From the NCBI RefSeq assembly GCF_002156705.1, contig NZ_CP019893.1:1116001-1180000 (forward strand): a DNA stretch of 64,000 nucleotides, read 5' to 3'. Below are positions 16,514-25,658 of the stretch, piece after piece; the first letter of the stretch is position 1, and each line of letters starts with the position of its first letter. Position numbers and translations under genes: made by a program. The notes under the pieces were generated by a model, which saw only the letters and a program-made list of their open reading frames with translations, did not search any database and was not told the origin of the DNA. The DNA comes from Natrarchaeobaculum aegyptiacum (GTDB lineage: Archaea; Halobacteriota; Halobacteria; Halobacteriales; Natrialbaceae).

Positions 16514-16884
16514 GGGGTACGGACCAGCAGAATTGCAAGCACGACGATCAGCGCGATCTGTACGACCTTGTCGACGGCCTCGAGCGGACCGACGTCGCCG
16601 ACGCCCGCCGGCTGAGCGATCACGAGCCAGGCGACGATCTGGGAACCGACGAACGGAATTCCGAGCGCGTAAAGCAGCCGGCGACGGACCTCGAGGGCGA
16701 AGAGCACGAGCGCGCCGGCGACGCCGAGCCCCGCGAGGACGAACGCCACGGCGATCGGGTCCGGGAGGAACGCGAGCCCGAGCACCACGTGGATACTCCC
16801 GGTGACCACGGCGAGACCCACGGCGACCCACTCGAGGCCCGACGCAGTTCCGGTCCTGGTCGAGACGCGTTCCCTGAGTCCCAT
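16510..16884 (-). CDS. Four-helix integral membrane protein (DUF7475-like)
   Basis: A 124-residue protein with four hydrophobic segments and short basic loops, starting MGLRERVSTRTG at the ATG 16882-16884. It contains VTGSIHVVLGLAFLPDP and GIPFVGSQIVAWLV, and resembles small haloarchaeal membrane proteins of unknown role. The four-base overlap with the CDP-alcohol transferase gene implies translational coupling, so it may be an accessory subunit of that enzyme. Confidence 0.65.
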   Translation of the reverse strand: MGLRERVSTRTGTASGLEWVAVGLAVVTGSIHVVLGLAFLPDPIAVAFVLAGLGVAGALVLFALEVRRRLLYALGIPFVGSQIVAWLVIAQPAGVGDVGPLEAVDKVVQIALIVVLAILLVRTP

Positions 16885-16991
16885 CGGCAACGCGTTCGAC
16901 GGCGTCCCAGAAGCCTCTTCGGGTCGTTCGCACGGCTCGTTGGTGTCGTGACGGTTCCTCGGTGCTCGTGACGGCTCGTCGTCACCGTCGA

Positions 16992-17858
16992 CTACGTGAT
17001 GGCCGACGTCGACGTGGGCTCGGCGATCCAGAAGTCATCCTGTACGGCAATTTCGTAGCCTGCGTCCGTCAGCAGTTCCCGACAGACGTCCGGCTCGGCC
17101 CCGTCGAGGCCGTCGCTGTGAGGCTCCAGCAGGATCGTCGGCCGGTGGCGCTCGAGGGTGTCCCGACCACCCCGGAGAACGGACGCAGCCTCGCCCTCGA
17201 CGTCGATCTTGATCACGTCCGGTGGAGCCGCCTCGGCGATGAGGTCGTCGAGTCGTTCGACGGGGACCGGCTCTACCGCCGCCACGTCGGCTTCCCAGCG
17301 GGTCGCACTCGCCCGGTCGAAGCCCGAGAGCTCCGTGTACGTCGAGACGCAGAAGTCACGCTCGCCCGACTCGGCGCCGAGGCCACAGCGTCGAACCGCG
17401 ATCCGATCGCCGAAGCCGTTCGCGCGGACGTTCGCCGAAAGCTGGTCGGCGACCACCGGTGCAGGTTCGACCGCGACGACGTGCCGATCCGGCTCACCGG
17501 CGGCGAGTGCGAGCGCGTAGACGCCGACGTTCGCGCCGACGTCGTAGACGACGCTCTCGGGACCGCAACGCGCCTCGAGTGCGGCGAGCATCTCGTCGCG
17601 TCCGTGGCGGTTGTAGAGTTCGTAACTGCGGACGGTCCCGCCGCGGGTCTGCTGGCGGGTCGCGAGCAGCTCCCGGTCGTAGTTCAGGTGGACCAGCCGG
17701 TAGTAGTTCCCGAGGGCCAGCCGTCGCAGCCGGACGTACAGGGCCCGGCGCACTGACGCGACCGACACGGCAGGGACGACGACAGCGTCCGGGTTGAGTG
17801 TTCCGCCGTTTACCAGTCTGGTCAGCCGGCCCGGCCAGCCAACTCGCTCACCAGTCAT
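16992..17858 (-). CDS. FkbM-family methyltransferase
   Basis: A 288-residue SAM-dependent methyltransferase. The SAM-binding motif is VVYDVGANVGVYALALA near residue 105; the FkbM-type segment DVIKIDVEGEAASVLRGG lies near 222 and ILLEPH after it. Such enzymes O-methylate sugars or polyketides. Start is the ATG at 17856-17858. It is the first gene of the minus-strand cluster and lies divergent from the phosphotransferase at 17941 across an 82-base gap. Confidence 0.83.
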   Translation of the reverse strand: MTGERVGWPGRLTRLVNGGTLNPDAVVVPAVSVASVRRALYVRLRRLALGNYYRLVHLNYDRELLATRQQTRGGTVRSYELYNRHGRDEMLAALEARCGPESVVYDVGANVGVYALALAAGEPDRHVVAVEPAPVVADQLSANVRANGFGDRIAVRRCGLGAESGERDFCVSTYTELSGFDRASATRWEADVAAVEPVPVERLDDLIAEAAPPDVIKIDVEGEAASVLRGGRDTLERHRPTILLEPHSDGLDGAEPDVCRELLTDAGYEIAVQDDFWIAEPTSTSAIT

Positions 17859-17940
17859 TGACACCCGCCTCGGACTCCCTTCCACAGACGAGGACACCGG
17901 TCCCAACGATTAGGGCCGACTACGTCGACCATCGACACGA

Positions 17941-18918
17941 ATGCGGACGAGCGACGCCGTCGATCACCTCCCCGAACACGTTCGTCGACTCGTGGCCGAG
18001 GTCCTCGAGACGTCCATCAACTCGTGGTGCCGGCCGACCACGGGGTCGGTGTCGGAGACCTACCTGCTCGAACTCGCGGGCGAACCGTCCCACGTCGTCT
18101 GTAAACTCGACGGGGCGAGCGTCTGGACGGGCGCGGTCGTCGAACCGGCCATTCGCCGACTCGTCGCCGAGGGGACGACGCTGCCGGTTCCCGCGGTTCT
18201 GGCGTCGGGACGATTCGCTCCACGTAACACCGATGGAGAGCTGGGGAGCCCAGCCGAGACGACCTCCCAGCGCTCCTGGGCGCTCTACGAGTTTGCCGCG
18301 GGAGAGACTCCGTCGGCGGAACGGGAGTTGCTGAGTCAGTCGACCCGGCGACGACTCGTCGCCGACGCCGGATCGACTCTCGGGCAGTTGCACGCCTGGT
18401 CGAGGGCCGAACTCGAGTTCGATCGAACCGGCGGGCTCGAGCGAGCCCCGGACCATCCAACGGGACTTCGCGTCTGCGACCCGACGCCACCGTCGGCCGT
18501 CGACGCGCTCGTCCCCGTCGTTCGAACGCTGTCGGGCCGCTCTGGGGGGCAGCCGGTGCTCTGTCATGGCGACTACCAGCCCGACAACCTTCTGGTCGAC
18601 CCCGACGGGTCGGTCACGGCGGTCCTCGACTGGGGGAACGCCCACGTCGCCCCCGCGGAGTACGCCGTGGCTCGAGCCGAAGTGCGGTTCGTCGAGAGCG
18701 ATCGCTCGCGCTCCGCGGACGAGCGCTCGCAACTCCGCGAGACGTTTCGCGAGGCCTACCGGGAAGAGACGCGACTCGAACCCGGATACGCAGACCGGGC
18801 GCCGCTGTACAGGGGGCTGTGGCTCGTGCAGTCGGGACTCAACCTCGCGACCGTCGCCCGGACGGCGCGTGGCAGGACGCAACTCCGCCGTCAGTTGTCG
18901 ACGTGGTGGGGGTCGTGA
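17941..18918 (+). CDS. Aminoglycoside phosphotransferase-like (APH-family) kinase
   Basis: A 325-residue protein-kinase-fold phosphotransferase. The catalytic loop is VLCHGDYQPDNLLVDPDG near residue 207 and the metal-binding segment is AVLDWGNAHVAP about 15 residues later. The N-lobe nucleotide-binding Lys is probably the one in HVVCKLDG. The family phosphorylates small molecules such as sugars, choline or antibiotics; no particular substrate is indicated. Divergent from the methyltransferase cluster. Confidence 0.82.
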   Translation: MRTSDAVDHLPEHVRRLVAEVLETSINSWCRPTTGSVSETYLLELAGEPSHVVCKLDGASVWTGAVVEPAIRRLVAEGTTLPVPAVLASGRFAPRNTDGELGSPAETTSQRSWALYEFAAGETPSAERELLSQSTRRRLVADAGSTLGQLHAWSRAELEFDRTGGLERAPDHPTGLRVCDPTPPSAVDALVPVVRTLSGRSGGQPVLCHGDYQPDNLLVDPDGSVTAVLDWGNAHVAPAEYAVARAEVRFVESDRSRSADERSQLRETFREAYREETRLEPGYADRAPLYRGLWLVQSGLNLATVARTARGRTQLRRQLSTWWGS

Positions 18919-19017
18919 CACACGAGACGGCGGTGAGGCCTGCGAGGGGCACGTCGGTACAGCGTCGAAGTTCGACCGACCTACGTTTCAGGCCGGTCTT
19001 CCCGTCGAACGTGGCCG

Positions 19018-19284
19018 TTACACCGGGTCGTCGGGGTTGTGCTCGTTGGCCATTCGCTCGACTTCGGTGGCGTATCGTTCTCGCAGGTCCGGGTCGTCGA
19101 CGGTCCCGAGGTCGGTCGGCGAGACTTCCTTGGCGGCGCGCACGGTGTCGAGCGCCTGCGATGCGACCTCGCGACGGAACACCCGCTCCCCGTCGGGCGT
19201 CGCGTACTCGAGAACGATGAGATCCCGGTTCGTGTACCCGCGCTCGACGAGCCATACACGTACGTCGTCCGATTCCGATGCCAT
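19018..19284 (-). CDS. Conserved haloarchaeal hypothetical protein
   Basis: An 88-residue acidic protein starting MASESDDVRVWLVERGYTNR. It has two predicted strands (LIVLEYATPDG, RVFRREVAS) followed by helical sequence ending in ANEHNPDDPV. No known domain is recognised. The codon use and amino-acid composition match the core genome, and the ATG at 19282-19284 is well placed. Confidence 0.55.
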   Translation of the reverse strand: MASESDDVRVWLVERGYTNRDLIVLEYATPDGERVFRREVASQALDTVRAAKEVSPTDLGTVDDPDLRERYATEVERMANEHNPDDPV

Positions 19285-19434
19285 GGCCTCACACACGGAC
19301 TGCTCGAGGGTAGTGTTTGGGCCGGACGCTCGCTTTGAACCCCGGGTGGACCGTCCGACTGTGCCCCGTCGGTGACCCGACGGTCACTGTGACGTCGTTC
19401 GATTCGCCCTCGAAACGGCTGCTCTCCACCGGAT

Positions 19435-19893
19435 TCAATCGTCCTGTGGCGAATTCTGGACGATCGCGAACCACAACCCCTCGATCTCCAGGACGAACTC
19501 GAGGAAATCCTCCGGTTCGACCGGCTTCTGGACGTAGTGATCCGCCTCGAGTCCCTGTGACTCGACGACGTCTTTGCCCAGCTCCGAACTCAGTAGCACC
19601 ACCACGGGAATCTCACGGAGGGCTGGTTCGTCGTTCAGTTCGGCAAGGACGTCCATTCCGTCCGTCCCGGGTAATTTCAGCTCGAGCAGGATGAGGTCGG
19701 GCCGTGGCTGGTCTGCGTGCTCACCGCGCTGGTGGACGAAATCGAGGGCGTCAGTACCGTTCGAGATGGTATACAGGGTGTTCTTGAGTTTCGCCTCGGT
19801 GAACGATTCCGTGAAGAGACGAGTATCGCCCGGATTCGGTTCGATCAGTAAAATGTTGGCCCGCGTTCCCTCCTGCTCGTCGTCTGGAGCCAT
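19435..19893 (-). CDS. Receiver-like protein with substituted phospho-acceptor (pseudo-receiver)
   Basis: A 152-residue receiver fold related to the protein at 1106-1558. The acidic pair region reads ILLIEPNPGD, with Pro where the second acidic residue normally sits. The phospho-acceptor Asp is replaced by Glu (E71 in LILLELKLPG). The Lys near the end (YVQKPVEPEDF) and the LLSS switch region are kept. It is therefore probably not phosphorylated in the usual way and may mimic the active state. Start is the ATG at 19891-19893. It has no kinase neighbour. Confidence 0.82.
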   Translation of the reverse strand: MAPDDEQEGTRANILLIEPNPGDTRLFTESFTEAKLKNTLYTISNGTDALDFVHQRGEHADQPRPDLILLELKLPGTDGMDVLAELNDEPALREIPVVVLLSSELGKDVVESQGLEADHYVQKPVEPEDFLEFVLEIEGLWFAIVQNSPQDD

Positions 19894-20140
19894 TACGAGA
19901 AGTAACCTGTGAGCGTATTTAACGGTGCGGGCGCTCGAACCGGTAAGACGACTCGCTGTCGCCTCGCGTTCGCACTCGCTGGCCGTCTCGTCGAGCGTCA
20001 GGGAGACGGCCCGTACAGTTACCTTCGGGGCTGATCCGGTGAGCAATCCCGCTGGCAAATCTCTCCGGCAGAGTCGTCGATCGGGTCGGTCGGTACGGAA
20101 CTGCGAGGGAAGTGCCCCTGCCTTTCGGGTGAGGAAGCCG

Positions 20141-20446
20141 TCACCCGTGTGCAGAACGCCCGAGTTCGTCTTCGACCGCCGCTACTCGATCCGTCGACTG
20201 CTGTTCCCGCCCCGGCTGGTGGTCGATCTCCAGAGACGTGATGACGCGGTCCTGATCGATGGCGTCGTGGGCTGGCGCTGCGGCCGCGAAGATCTCGTCT
20301 GCGTCGTCGGCTTCGATGACCGTATCCATCGGCGTGAGTTCGTAGGAGACGTCGAACTCGTCGAGTTCCTCGAGGGCGGCGGCGATCTGTTCTGACATTC
20401 GGTCGTCCGTCACCGGGATGATCTCGAATCTGGCGATTGCTGTCAT
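20141..20446 (-). CDS. MTH1187-family thiamine-binding-type protein
   Basis: A 101-residue protein with the ferredoxin-like fold of the MTH1187/YqgV family (DUF77): MTAIARFEIIPVTDDRMSEQ, then ALEELDEFDVSYELTPMDTV and a second helix. Members bind thiamine or similar small molecules and form tetramers. The typical length and the TPMDTVIEA segment support the call. It starts at the ATG 20444-20446. No thiamine transporter gene is adjacent. The 247 bases to its left hold no feature I can see. Confidence 0.75.
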   Translation of the reverse strand: MTAIARFEIIPVTDDRMSEQIAAALEELDEFDVSYELTPMDTVIEADDADEIFAAAAPAHDAIDQDRVITSLEIDHQPGREQQSTDRVAAVEDELGRSAHG

Positions 20447-20586
20447 TGTAACCCTCCGTCTGGGAACGGCGCCGCTCGCAGTTCCGGACTCCGTACGTCG
20501 ACCGCCGTGAAAGGTATTCGTGCGGCAGTTGCCGCCCCCGTGGAGTCGGCTCGCCACTGGGGCCCCGCCTGGAGCGCTTCGGAATC

Positions 20587-22029
20587 TTACGGCTCGTCTT
20601 CGTCGCCTCGCACGGTATCACTCTCGCCGTCTCCGTCGTCTTCGGTCGGCCCGCCAGCGATGGCGAGTTCGAGGACGAAACTCGAGGCCGAGACGATGTC
20701 GCCGATGCCGACCGTGCCGGCGGGGTCGTCGACGACCCGGTTGGGACGGGCGACGACCGTCGGCGTGGTGAGCGTGCCGTCGTCGGCGTCCGCCCCGAGG
20801 TGGTCGGCGAGGCGGTCGATCGCGTCTCGGCCGTCCGCGGAGGGCTCGTAGGCCAGCCCCGTCTCGAGGTCCTCGGGTGCGGTAATTTCACCTCGAGCGG
20901 CCTTGGTCGCGGCGGCGACGGCGGCGAACGAGAGGCCGCGTCCGACGGCGTCCGGCGACAGGTACGAGTCCATCACTGCGAGGTGGTACTCCATGGCGTG
21001 CAACCGGATACAGTCGACGCCGAGGTCCTCCCGGAGCGCCTCGAGCATCCGGTAGTGGGCCAGAATTTCGCGTGGCTCGAACGGCGACGCGTTCGTCGGC
21101 ACCTCTCCGATGCCTTCGAGGTCCACGTCGAGGTCGGCGTCGCCGAACAGGATCGCGAGTTCGTGGGCGTCGATGCCGACGACGTTGGCTTCCGGGAGGA
21201 TCCACTCGGCGATGCTGGCCCTGAGTTCCTCGTCGTGGGTCGTGACGTACTCGACGTGGACCTCGAGGTCACCGCCGGACCGGAGTCGCCGGAGGACGTC
21301 TCGGGCGTGGCGGTGTGTCGGGCCATAGCCCGCCTCGACGTGGTCGGGGGTGAGGTTGTGGTAGCCCGCGAGCAACGCCCCGTCGACGGCGTCGCCGATC
21401 TGGTCGATGGCCTCGTCGAGCTGGCCGGCGTGCAGGTCGAACGCCGGCGGCCGCGAGGCGGCGATAAAGCGCGTGTTGCCGGTCGCCTGGACGCCGAACA
21501 GTTCGTCACCCTCGCGGAACTCGAACACCCAGTTGATCTTCGTACGCTCCGCGTCGACGGCGTCTGCGAGCGGGACGGGTCGAACCTGTCCGTCCTCTAC
21601 CCGGGGGTACTGCACTGCATCCGGGTCGTCGAACTGCGAGAACTGGCGCTCGGAGAGCAGGTAGGTGTAGGTGATCGGTGACGCACCGAGCGCGGAGACG
21701 AGGTTGGTCATGATCCCTGCCTGCCCCCCCATCTGCTGGGCGTCGGCCTCGAGGGCTGCCTCGAGCGTGGCTGCGAGGTCGTCGGTCATCGCGGCCTCGT
21801 CCCCTCGCCCTGCGGCCATCGCGTGGGTGATCGCTCCTGCGAGGTCTCGCCTGGAGGCCAGCGGTGTCACCGGCGGATCGGTTCCCGGTTCGTCGGGATG
21901 CTCGAGGAACGCCTCGAGGTCGCTATCCACCCGGACGATCGCGTCCACGTTCGCGTTGTACGCGAGGAAGACCGAGACGTCCGTGAGTGCCCCGATTGCC
22001 TCCTCGAGTTGGACACCTGCAGGTTCCAT
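20587..22029 (-). CDS. ADP-dependent glucokinase/phosphofructokinase family sugar kinase
   Basis: A 480-residue ADP-dependent sugar kinase of the archaeal ribokinase-like group. Near the N-terminus FLAYNANVDAIVRV binds the sugar; near the C-terminus VGIGDIVSASSF carries the GxGD catalytic Asp. QQMGGQAGIMTN near 100 contributes to substrate binding. It phosphorylates glucose or fructose 6-phosphate using ADP; which one cannot be decided here. A TTTTAACC box lies just upstream of the ATG (22027-22029) on the minus strand. The C-terminal about 15 residues are a very acidic tail. Confidence 0.85.
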   Translation of the reverse strand: MEPAGVQLEEAIGALTDVSVFLAYNANVDAIVRVDSDLEAFLEHPDEPGTDPPVTPLASRRDLAGAITHAMAAGRGDEAAMTDDLAATLEAALEADAQQMGGQAGIMTNLVSALGASPITYTYLLSERQFSQFDDPDAVQYPRVEDGQVRPVPLADAVDAERTKINWVFEFREGDELFGVQATGNTRFIAASRPPAFDLHAGQLDEAIDQIGDAVDGALLAGYHNLTPDHVEAGYGPTHRHARDVLRRLRSGGDLEVHVEYVTTHDEELRASIAEWILPEANVVGIDAHELAILFGDADLDVDLEGIGEVPTNASPFEPREILAHYRMLEALREDLGVDCIRLHAMEYHLAVMDSYLSPDAVGRGLSFAAVAAATKAARGEITAPEDLETGLAYEPSADGRDAIDRLADHLGADADDGTLTTPTVVARPNRVVDDPAGTVGIGDIVSASSFVLELAIAGGPTEDDGDGESDTVRGDEDEP

Positions 22030-22310
22030 GGTACCCGTCTCCCAGATCCAGCGGGTTAAAACCGACCAGCGAGGTGCCCGGCGCTCAAGCGGTGCGCTGG
22101 CGATGACGTCCAACAATCCGTGTGAAAGGTTTACCACGGTGCTCGTTGGAGCCGACGCCGGGTCTTTTGAGAGATGTACCTGAGTCCCGACAGCACGCCA
22201 CCCGCGCGGCGGACGCCGTTCCGTCTGCGGGATTCGCGGGGGGCGGAACGACGCGAACGGTCGAATCGGCACCACAGCGGGAGACGGCGACCGGACAGGG
22301 AGGCGAGCGG

Positions 22311-23321
22311 ATGAAAGCCGTCGTTCTGGCCGGTGGGTTCGCCACGCGGCTCTGGCCGATCACGCGCCACCGGCCGAAGATGTTCCTTCCGCTCGGCGAG
22401 ACCACCGTCATCGATCGCCTCCTCGAGGATCTCGAGCGCGACGACCGGATCGAGGAGGTGTTCGTCAGCACGAACGAACGGTTCGCCCCCGACTTCGAGG
22501 CCCACGTGGTTGACGGGCCCTACGACAAGCCCCGACTGTCGGTCGAGCAAGCCCGCGCGGAAGACGAGAAGTTCGGCGTCGTCAGCGCGCTCGCCCAGTT
22601 GATCGACCGTGAAGGCGTCGACGACGACCTGCTCGTGATCGCCGGCGACAACGTCTTCGACTTCATGATCGAGACCTTCGTCGACCACTTCGAGCGCCAC
22701 GAGGCCCCGACGATCGCGGCCTACGACGTCGGGTCACGCGACCGGGCGACTGGCTACGGCGTGCTCGAACTCGAGGGCAATCGCGTGGTCGACTTTCGTG
22801 AGAAACCCGACGACCCACCGGGGACGATGGTCTCGGTCGCCTGTTACGCGTTTCCCCGGGAGACGCTCTCGCTGTTCGAGACCTACCTCGAGGCGGACAA
22901 CGATCCGGACGAACCCGGCTGGTTCGTCCAGTGGCTGCAGTCTCGCGAGCCGACCTACGCGTTCACGTTCGAGGGCACCTGGTTCGACGTCGGCACCCCC
23001 GAGAGCTACCTCGACGCGGTCGCCTGGCACCTCGGCGGTGACACACTCGTCGCCGAGTCGGCGACCCTCGAGAACGCGACCGTCGGCGAGAACGTCCACG
23101 TGATGGAGAACGCGAGGGTCGTCGACGCGACGCTCGAGCAGACGGTCGTCTTCCCGGACGTCGACCTCGAGTCGGCCACCGCTCGGCGGACGATCCTCGA
23201 CGAGGGGGCCTCGGTCGCCGGAATCGATCTCGAGGGCGCGACGATCGGTGCCTACACGACGATTCCGGGGCGTCCGGCGGGGGCTGAGTCGGAGTCGGAG
23301 CCGACGTCTGGGTCGGAGTAA
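22311..23321 (+). CDS. Sugar-phosphate nucleotidyltransferase
   Basis: A 336-residue enzyme making NDP-sugars from NTP and sugar 1-phosphate. The nucleotide-binding signature is MKAVVLAGGFATRLWPITRH at the very N-terminus with PKMFLPLG soon after. The metal-binding region is LVIAGDNVF near 106. The C-terminal third shows hexapeptide-like repeats (LENATVGENVHVMENARVVD), a left-handed beta helix. It is divergent from the ADP-dependent kinase, and its product may feed the TreT-like enzyme downstream. Start is the ATG at 22311. Confidence 0.87.
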   Translation: MKAVVLAGGFATRLWPITRHRPKMFLPLGETTVIDRLLEDLERDDRIEEVFVSTNERFAPDFEAHVVDGPYDKPRLSVEQARAEDEKFGVVSALAQLIDREGVDDDLLVIAGDNVFDFMIETFVDHFERHEAPTIAAYDVGSRDRATGYGVLELEGNRVVDFREKPDDPPGTMVSVACYAFPRETLSLFETYLEADNDPDEPGWFVQWLQSREPTYAFTFEGTWFDVGTPESYLDAVAWHLGGDTLVAESATLENATVGENVHVMENARVVDATLEQTVVFPDVDLESATARRTILDEGASVAGIDLEGATIGAYTTIPGRPAGAESESEPTSGSE

Positions 23322-23332
23322 CCGATCGATCC

Positions 23333-24229
23333 TCACGGGGCGTCGGCGCTCACCGGCACGCAAAACACCGGGACCGTGGCCTGCCGGACGACGTTCTCGG
23401 TGACGCTCCCGAGGAACCACTGGCCGACACCTGTCTGGCCGTGCGTTCCCATCACGATCAGGTCGACGTCCTCGTCGCTCGCGTGCTCGAGGATCGCGTC
23501 CGTCGCCGAGCCGGTCGTGACCGTTCCCGAGACGCTGACGTCTGCAGCCGCCGCTCGTTCGAGAATCGCGTCGACCGCCGCTTCCGAGCGCTGCTCGAGC
23601 GCCGCGAGTGCGTCGTCCGGACTCGTTACCTGGGCGATGGGGCCTGCGTCGACGGCCGAGAACGCGTGCAGCGTCGACTCGAGCGACCTCGCGAGGGCAA
23701 CCCCCCACTGGGTTGCGATCGCTGCGCCCTCGCTCCCGTCAGTCGGCAAGAGGAGCCGATCGAAGGAGACGTCCGCGGCCGACTCGACGTCGGCGTTGGG
23801 CGGTACGGCGAGGACTGGCACGTGTGCCGTCCGGAGGACGTTCTCGGTGACGCTCCCGAGGAGGACCTTCCCGAGTCCCGTCCGCCCCGTCGTTCCCATG
23901 GTGATGACGTCGATTTCGCGTCGATAGGCGTACTCCCGGATGGTCTGGAACGGCGTGCCCCGTTTGACGACGGTCGTGACCGTGACGTCGTCGTGGTCGC
24001 TGACGAGTTCTTCGATCGCCTCGACCGCCTCGGTGGCGTCTTCCTCGAGTGCCGCGACGACGTCGTCGTCGAAATTCCGCAACCAGTCGGGGTCGTCGAC
24101 GACCGCGAGGGCGTGGATCTGAACGTCGGCGTCGATCCGAGACGCGAGCGCCACGGCACAGTTCGCCCCGGCGAGGGCCCCGTCGCTGCCGTCGGTCGGG
24201 ATCAGTATCGAGTCGATAGGCCGGCTCAT
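23333..24229 (-). CDS. Tandem universal stress protein
   Basis: A 298-residue protein with two UspA domains. Each begins with an ILIPTDGS-type strand (residue 7 and about residue 156) and each has the ATP-binding motif: GTTGRTGLGKVLLGSVTENV and GTHGQTGVGQWFLGSVTENV. Both motifs are intact, so both domains may bind ATP. It is 99 bases downstream of the TreT-like gene on the same strand. Start is the ATG at 24227-24229. Confidence 0.88.
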   Translation of the reverse strand: MSRPIDSILIPTDGSDGALAGANCAVALASRIDADVQIHALAVVDDPDWLRNFDDDVVAALEEDATEAVEAIEELVSDHDDVTVTTVVKRGTPFQTIREYAYRREIDVITMGTTGRTGLGKVLLGSVTENVLRTAHVPVLAVPPNADVESAADVSFDRLLLPTDGSEGAAIATQWGVALARSLESTLHAFSAVDAGPIAQVTSPDDALAALEQRSEAAVDAILERAAAADVSVSGTVTTGSATDAILEHASDEDVDLIVMGTHGQTGVGQWFLGSVTENVVRQATVPVFCVPVSADAP

Positions 24230-24328
24230 GGGGTAGCGGTGATTCACCACCCCGGTGGATAACTGTGTGGGGGGTTGCCAGCCCGTCTCACCTACACAGG
24301 CTACACGCCAACCCCACCCGGCCACGAC

Positions 24329-25573
24329 TCACGGCTCGCGATCGAGGACCGCTGTGAAGATTTCGAGCAGTTCCTCGAGCTGTCTGGGAAGCAGGAACTG
24401 CTCTCTGACGTGTTCTCGTGCGTTCTCGCCGAACTCTGCCCGTCGCTCGTCGTCTGCGACCAGCGCGACGACGCGGTCCCCGGCGGCGTCGGTGTCGTCG
24501 GGATCGACCAGATAGCCGGTTCGCCCGTCGTCGATCTGCAGCGGGATACCGCCGACGGTCGACCCGACGACCGGCGTACGCTTCCAGAGCGCTTCCGAGA
24601 CGACCAGCCCAAATCCCTCGCGCAACGATTTCTGCATCACGACGTCCGATTCCCGTTGCAAGACGTTCACTGCCGTGTCCGAGCGGTCGGTGAGCACGTG
24701 CACGTTCGGGTCGTCCATCGCTTCCCTCGCGACGCGTTCGTACACCTCGAGTCCCTCCGGGTCGTCGCCGGCCATCCCGCCGACGAGCGCCAGCTGGAGG
24801 TCCGGACGTTCTTCTTTGGCGTGGCGATACGCCTCGAGCGTTCCGAACTGGTCTTTCCACGGATCGAACCGCGAGATCTGGGTGAGAACCGGCGCGTCGA
24901 ACGAGAGCGGATCCAGTCGGTCCCGCTCGGCGGCGATCGTCTCCGGCGCGAGTGACCGGTTCTTCTCGGTGAGTGGGTCGATCGACGGATAGACGACGCT
25001 CGTCGACGGCACGTCGATCCGGTCTTCGAACGCCGACCGGCTGACGATCCCGTGATCGACGCGCCGTGTGTAGCCGGTGACGAACTCGAGGGACGCCGGT
25101 TCGGGCTCCGTGAGGTCGATGTGACACCGCCAGACGACTGGCGCATCCGGCAACCGCTCGTCGAGCCGATCGAGCATGCCGAGTGGCTGGGGATCGTGGA
25201 TCACGACGAGGTCGTACTCGCCGTCGATCTCGGCGCCGTTCTCGTCGGTCACCGCCCGGTAGGTCGTTTTCATCGCTTCGGTCAGGGGCTGTCCGCTCCC
25301 CTGGAGCCCGTTGTGGATCGCCTTGGTCACCTCGAAGAAGTCGTCGTCGGCGTCCATGACGAGCCAGTCGGTGTCGATACCGAGATCCGTGCTGAGTGGC
25401 ACGATCGACCGGAGCAGTTCTGCGACGCCGCCGCCGGCCGCCGTCGAGTTCACGTGGAGAATCCGGACGTCCTCCAGCGCGTCCGCGAGCGAATGCAGTC
25501 GCTCGAGGCGGCCTGTAGGCGTCACGCGGTCGTACGCCGCGATCGATCGGTCCGGGAGTGATGGCTCGTGCAT
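24329..25573 (-). CDS. treT: Trehalose synthase TreT-like glycosyltransferase
   Basis: A 414-residue GT4-type glycosyltransferase of the trehalose glycosyltransferring synthase group. Diagnostic features are ILHVNSTAAGGGVAELLRS near residue 38, DFFEVTKAIHNGLQG near 78 and VIHDPQPLGML near 124. The EX7E motif lies in REGFGLVVSEALW near 317. In archaea TreT joins an NDP-glucose with glucose to give trehalose, a compatible solute. The neighbouring nucleotidyltransferase and sugar kinase could supply its substrates. The call is by motif, so a related maltosyl or other specificity remains possible. Confidence 0.8.
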   Translation of the reverse strand: MHEPSLPDRSIAAYDRVTPTGRLERLHSLADALEDVRILHVNSTAAGGGVAELLRSIVPLSTDLGIDTDWLVMDADDDFFEVTKAIHNGLQGSGQPLTEAMKTTYRAVTDENGAEIDGEYDLVVIHDPQPLGMLDRLDERLPDAPVVWRCHIDLTEPEPASLEFVTGYTRRVDHGIVSRSAFEDRIDVPSTSVVYPSIDPLTEKNRSLAPETIAAERDRLDPLSFDAPVLTQISRFDPWKDQFGTLEAYRHAKEERPDLQLALVGGMAGDDPEGLEVYERVAREAMDDPNVHVLTDRSDTAVNVLQRESDVVMQKSLREGFGLVVSEALWKRTPVVGSTVGGIPLQIDDGRTGYLVDPDDTDAAGDRVVALVADDERRAEFGENAREHVREQFLLPRQLEELLEIFTAVLDREP

Positions 25574-25658
25574 CGTCCGTCCGGGTCCCTACCACGATGC
25601 CAGTGGTATCTTTGTGGGGTGCTTTCAACTGCCGCCTCGGGTGACGAATGCGAGCCGC

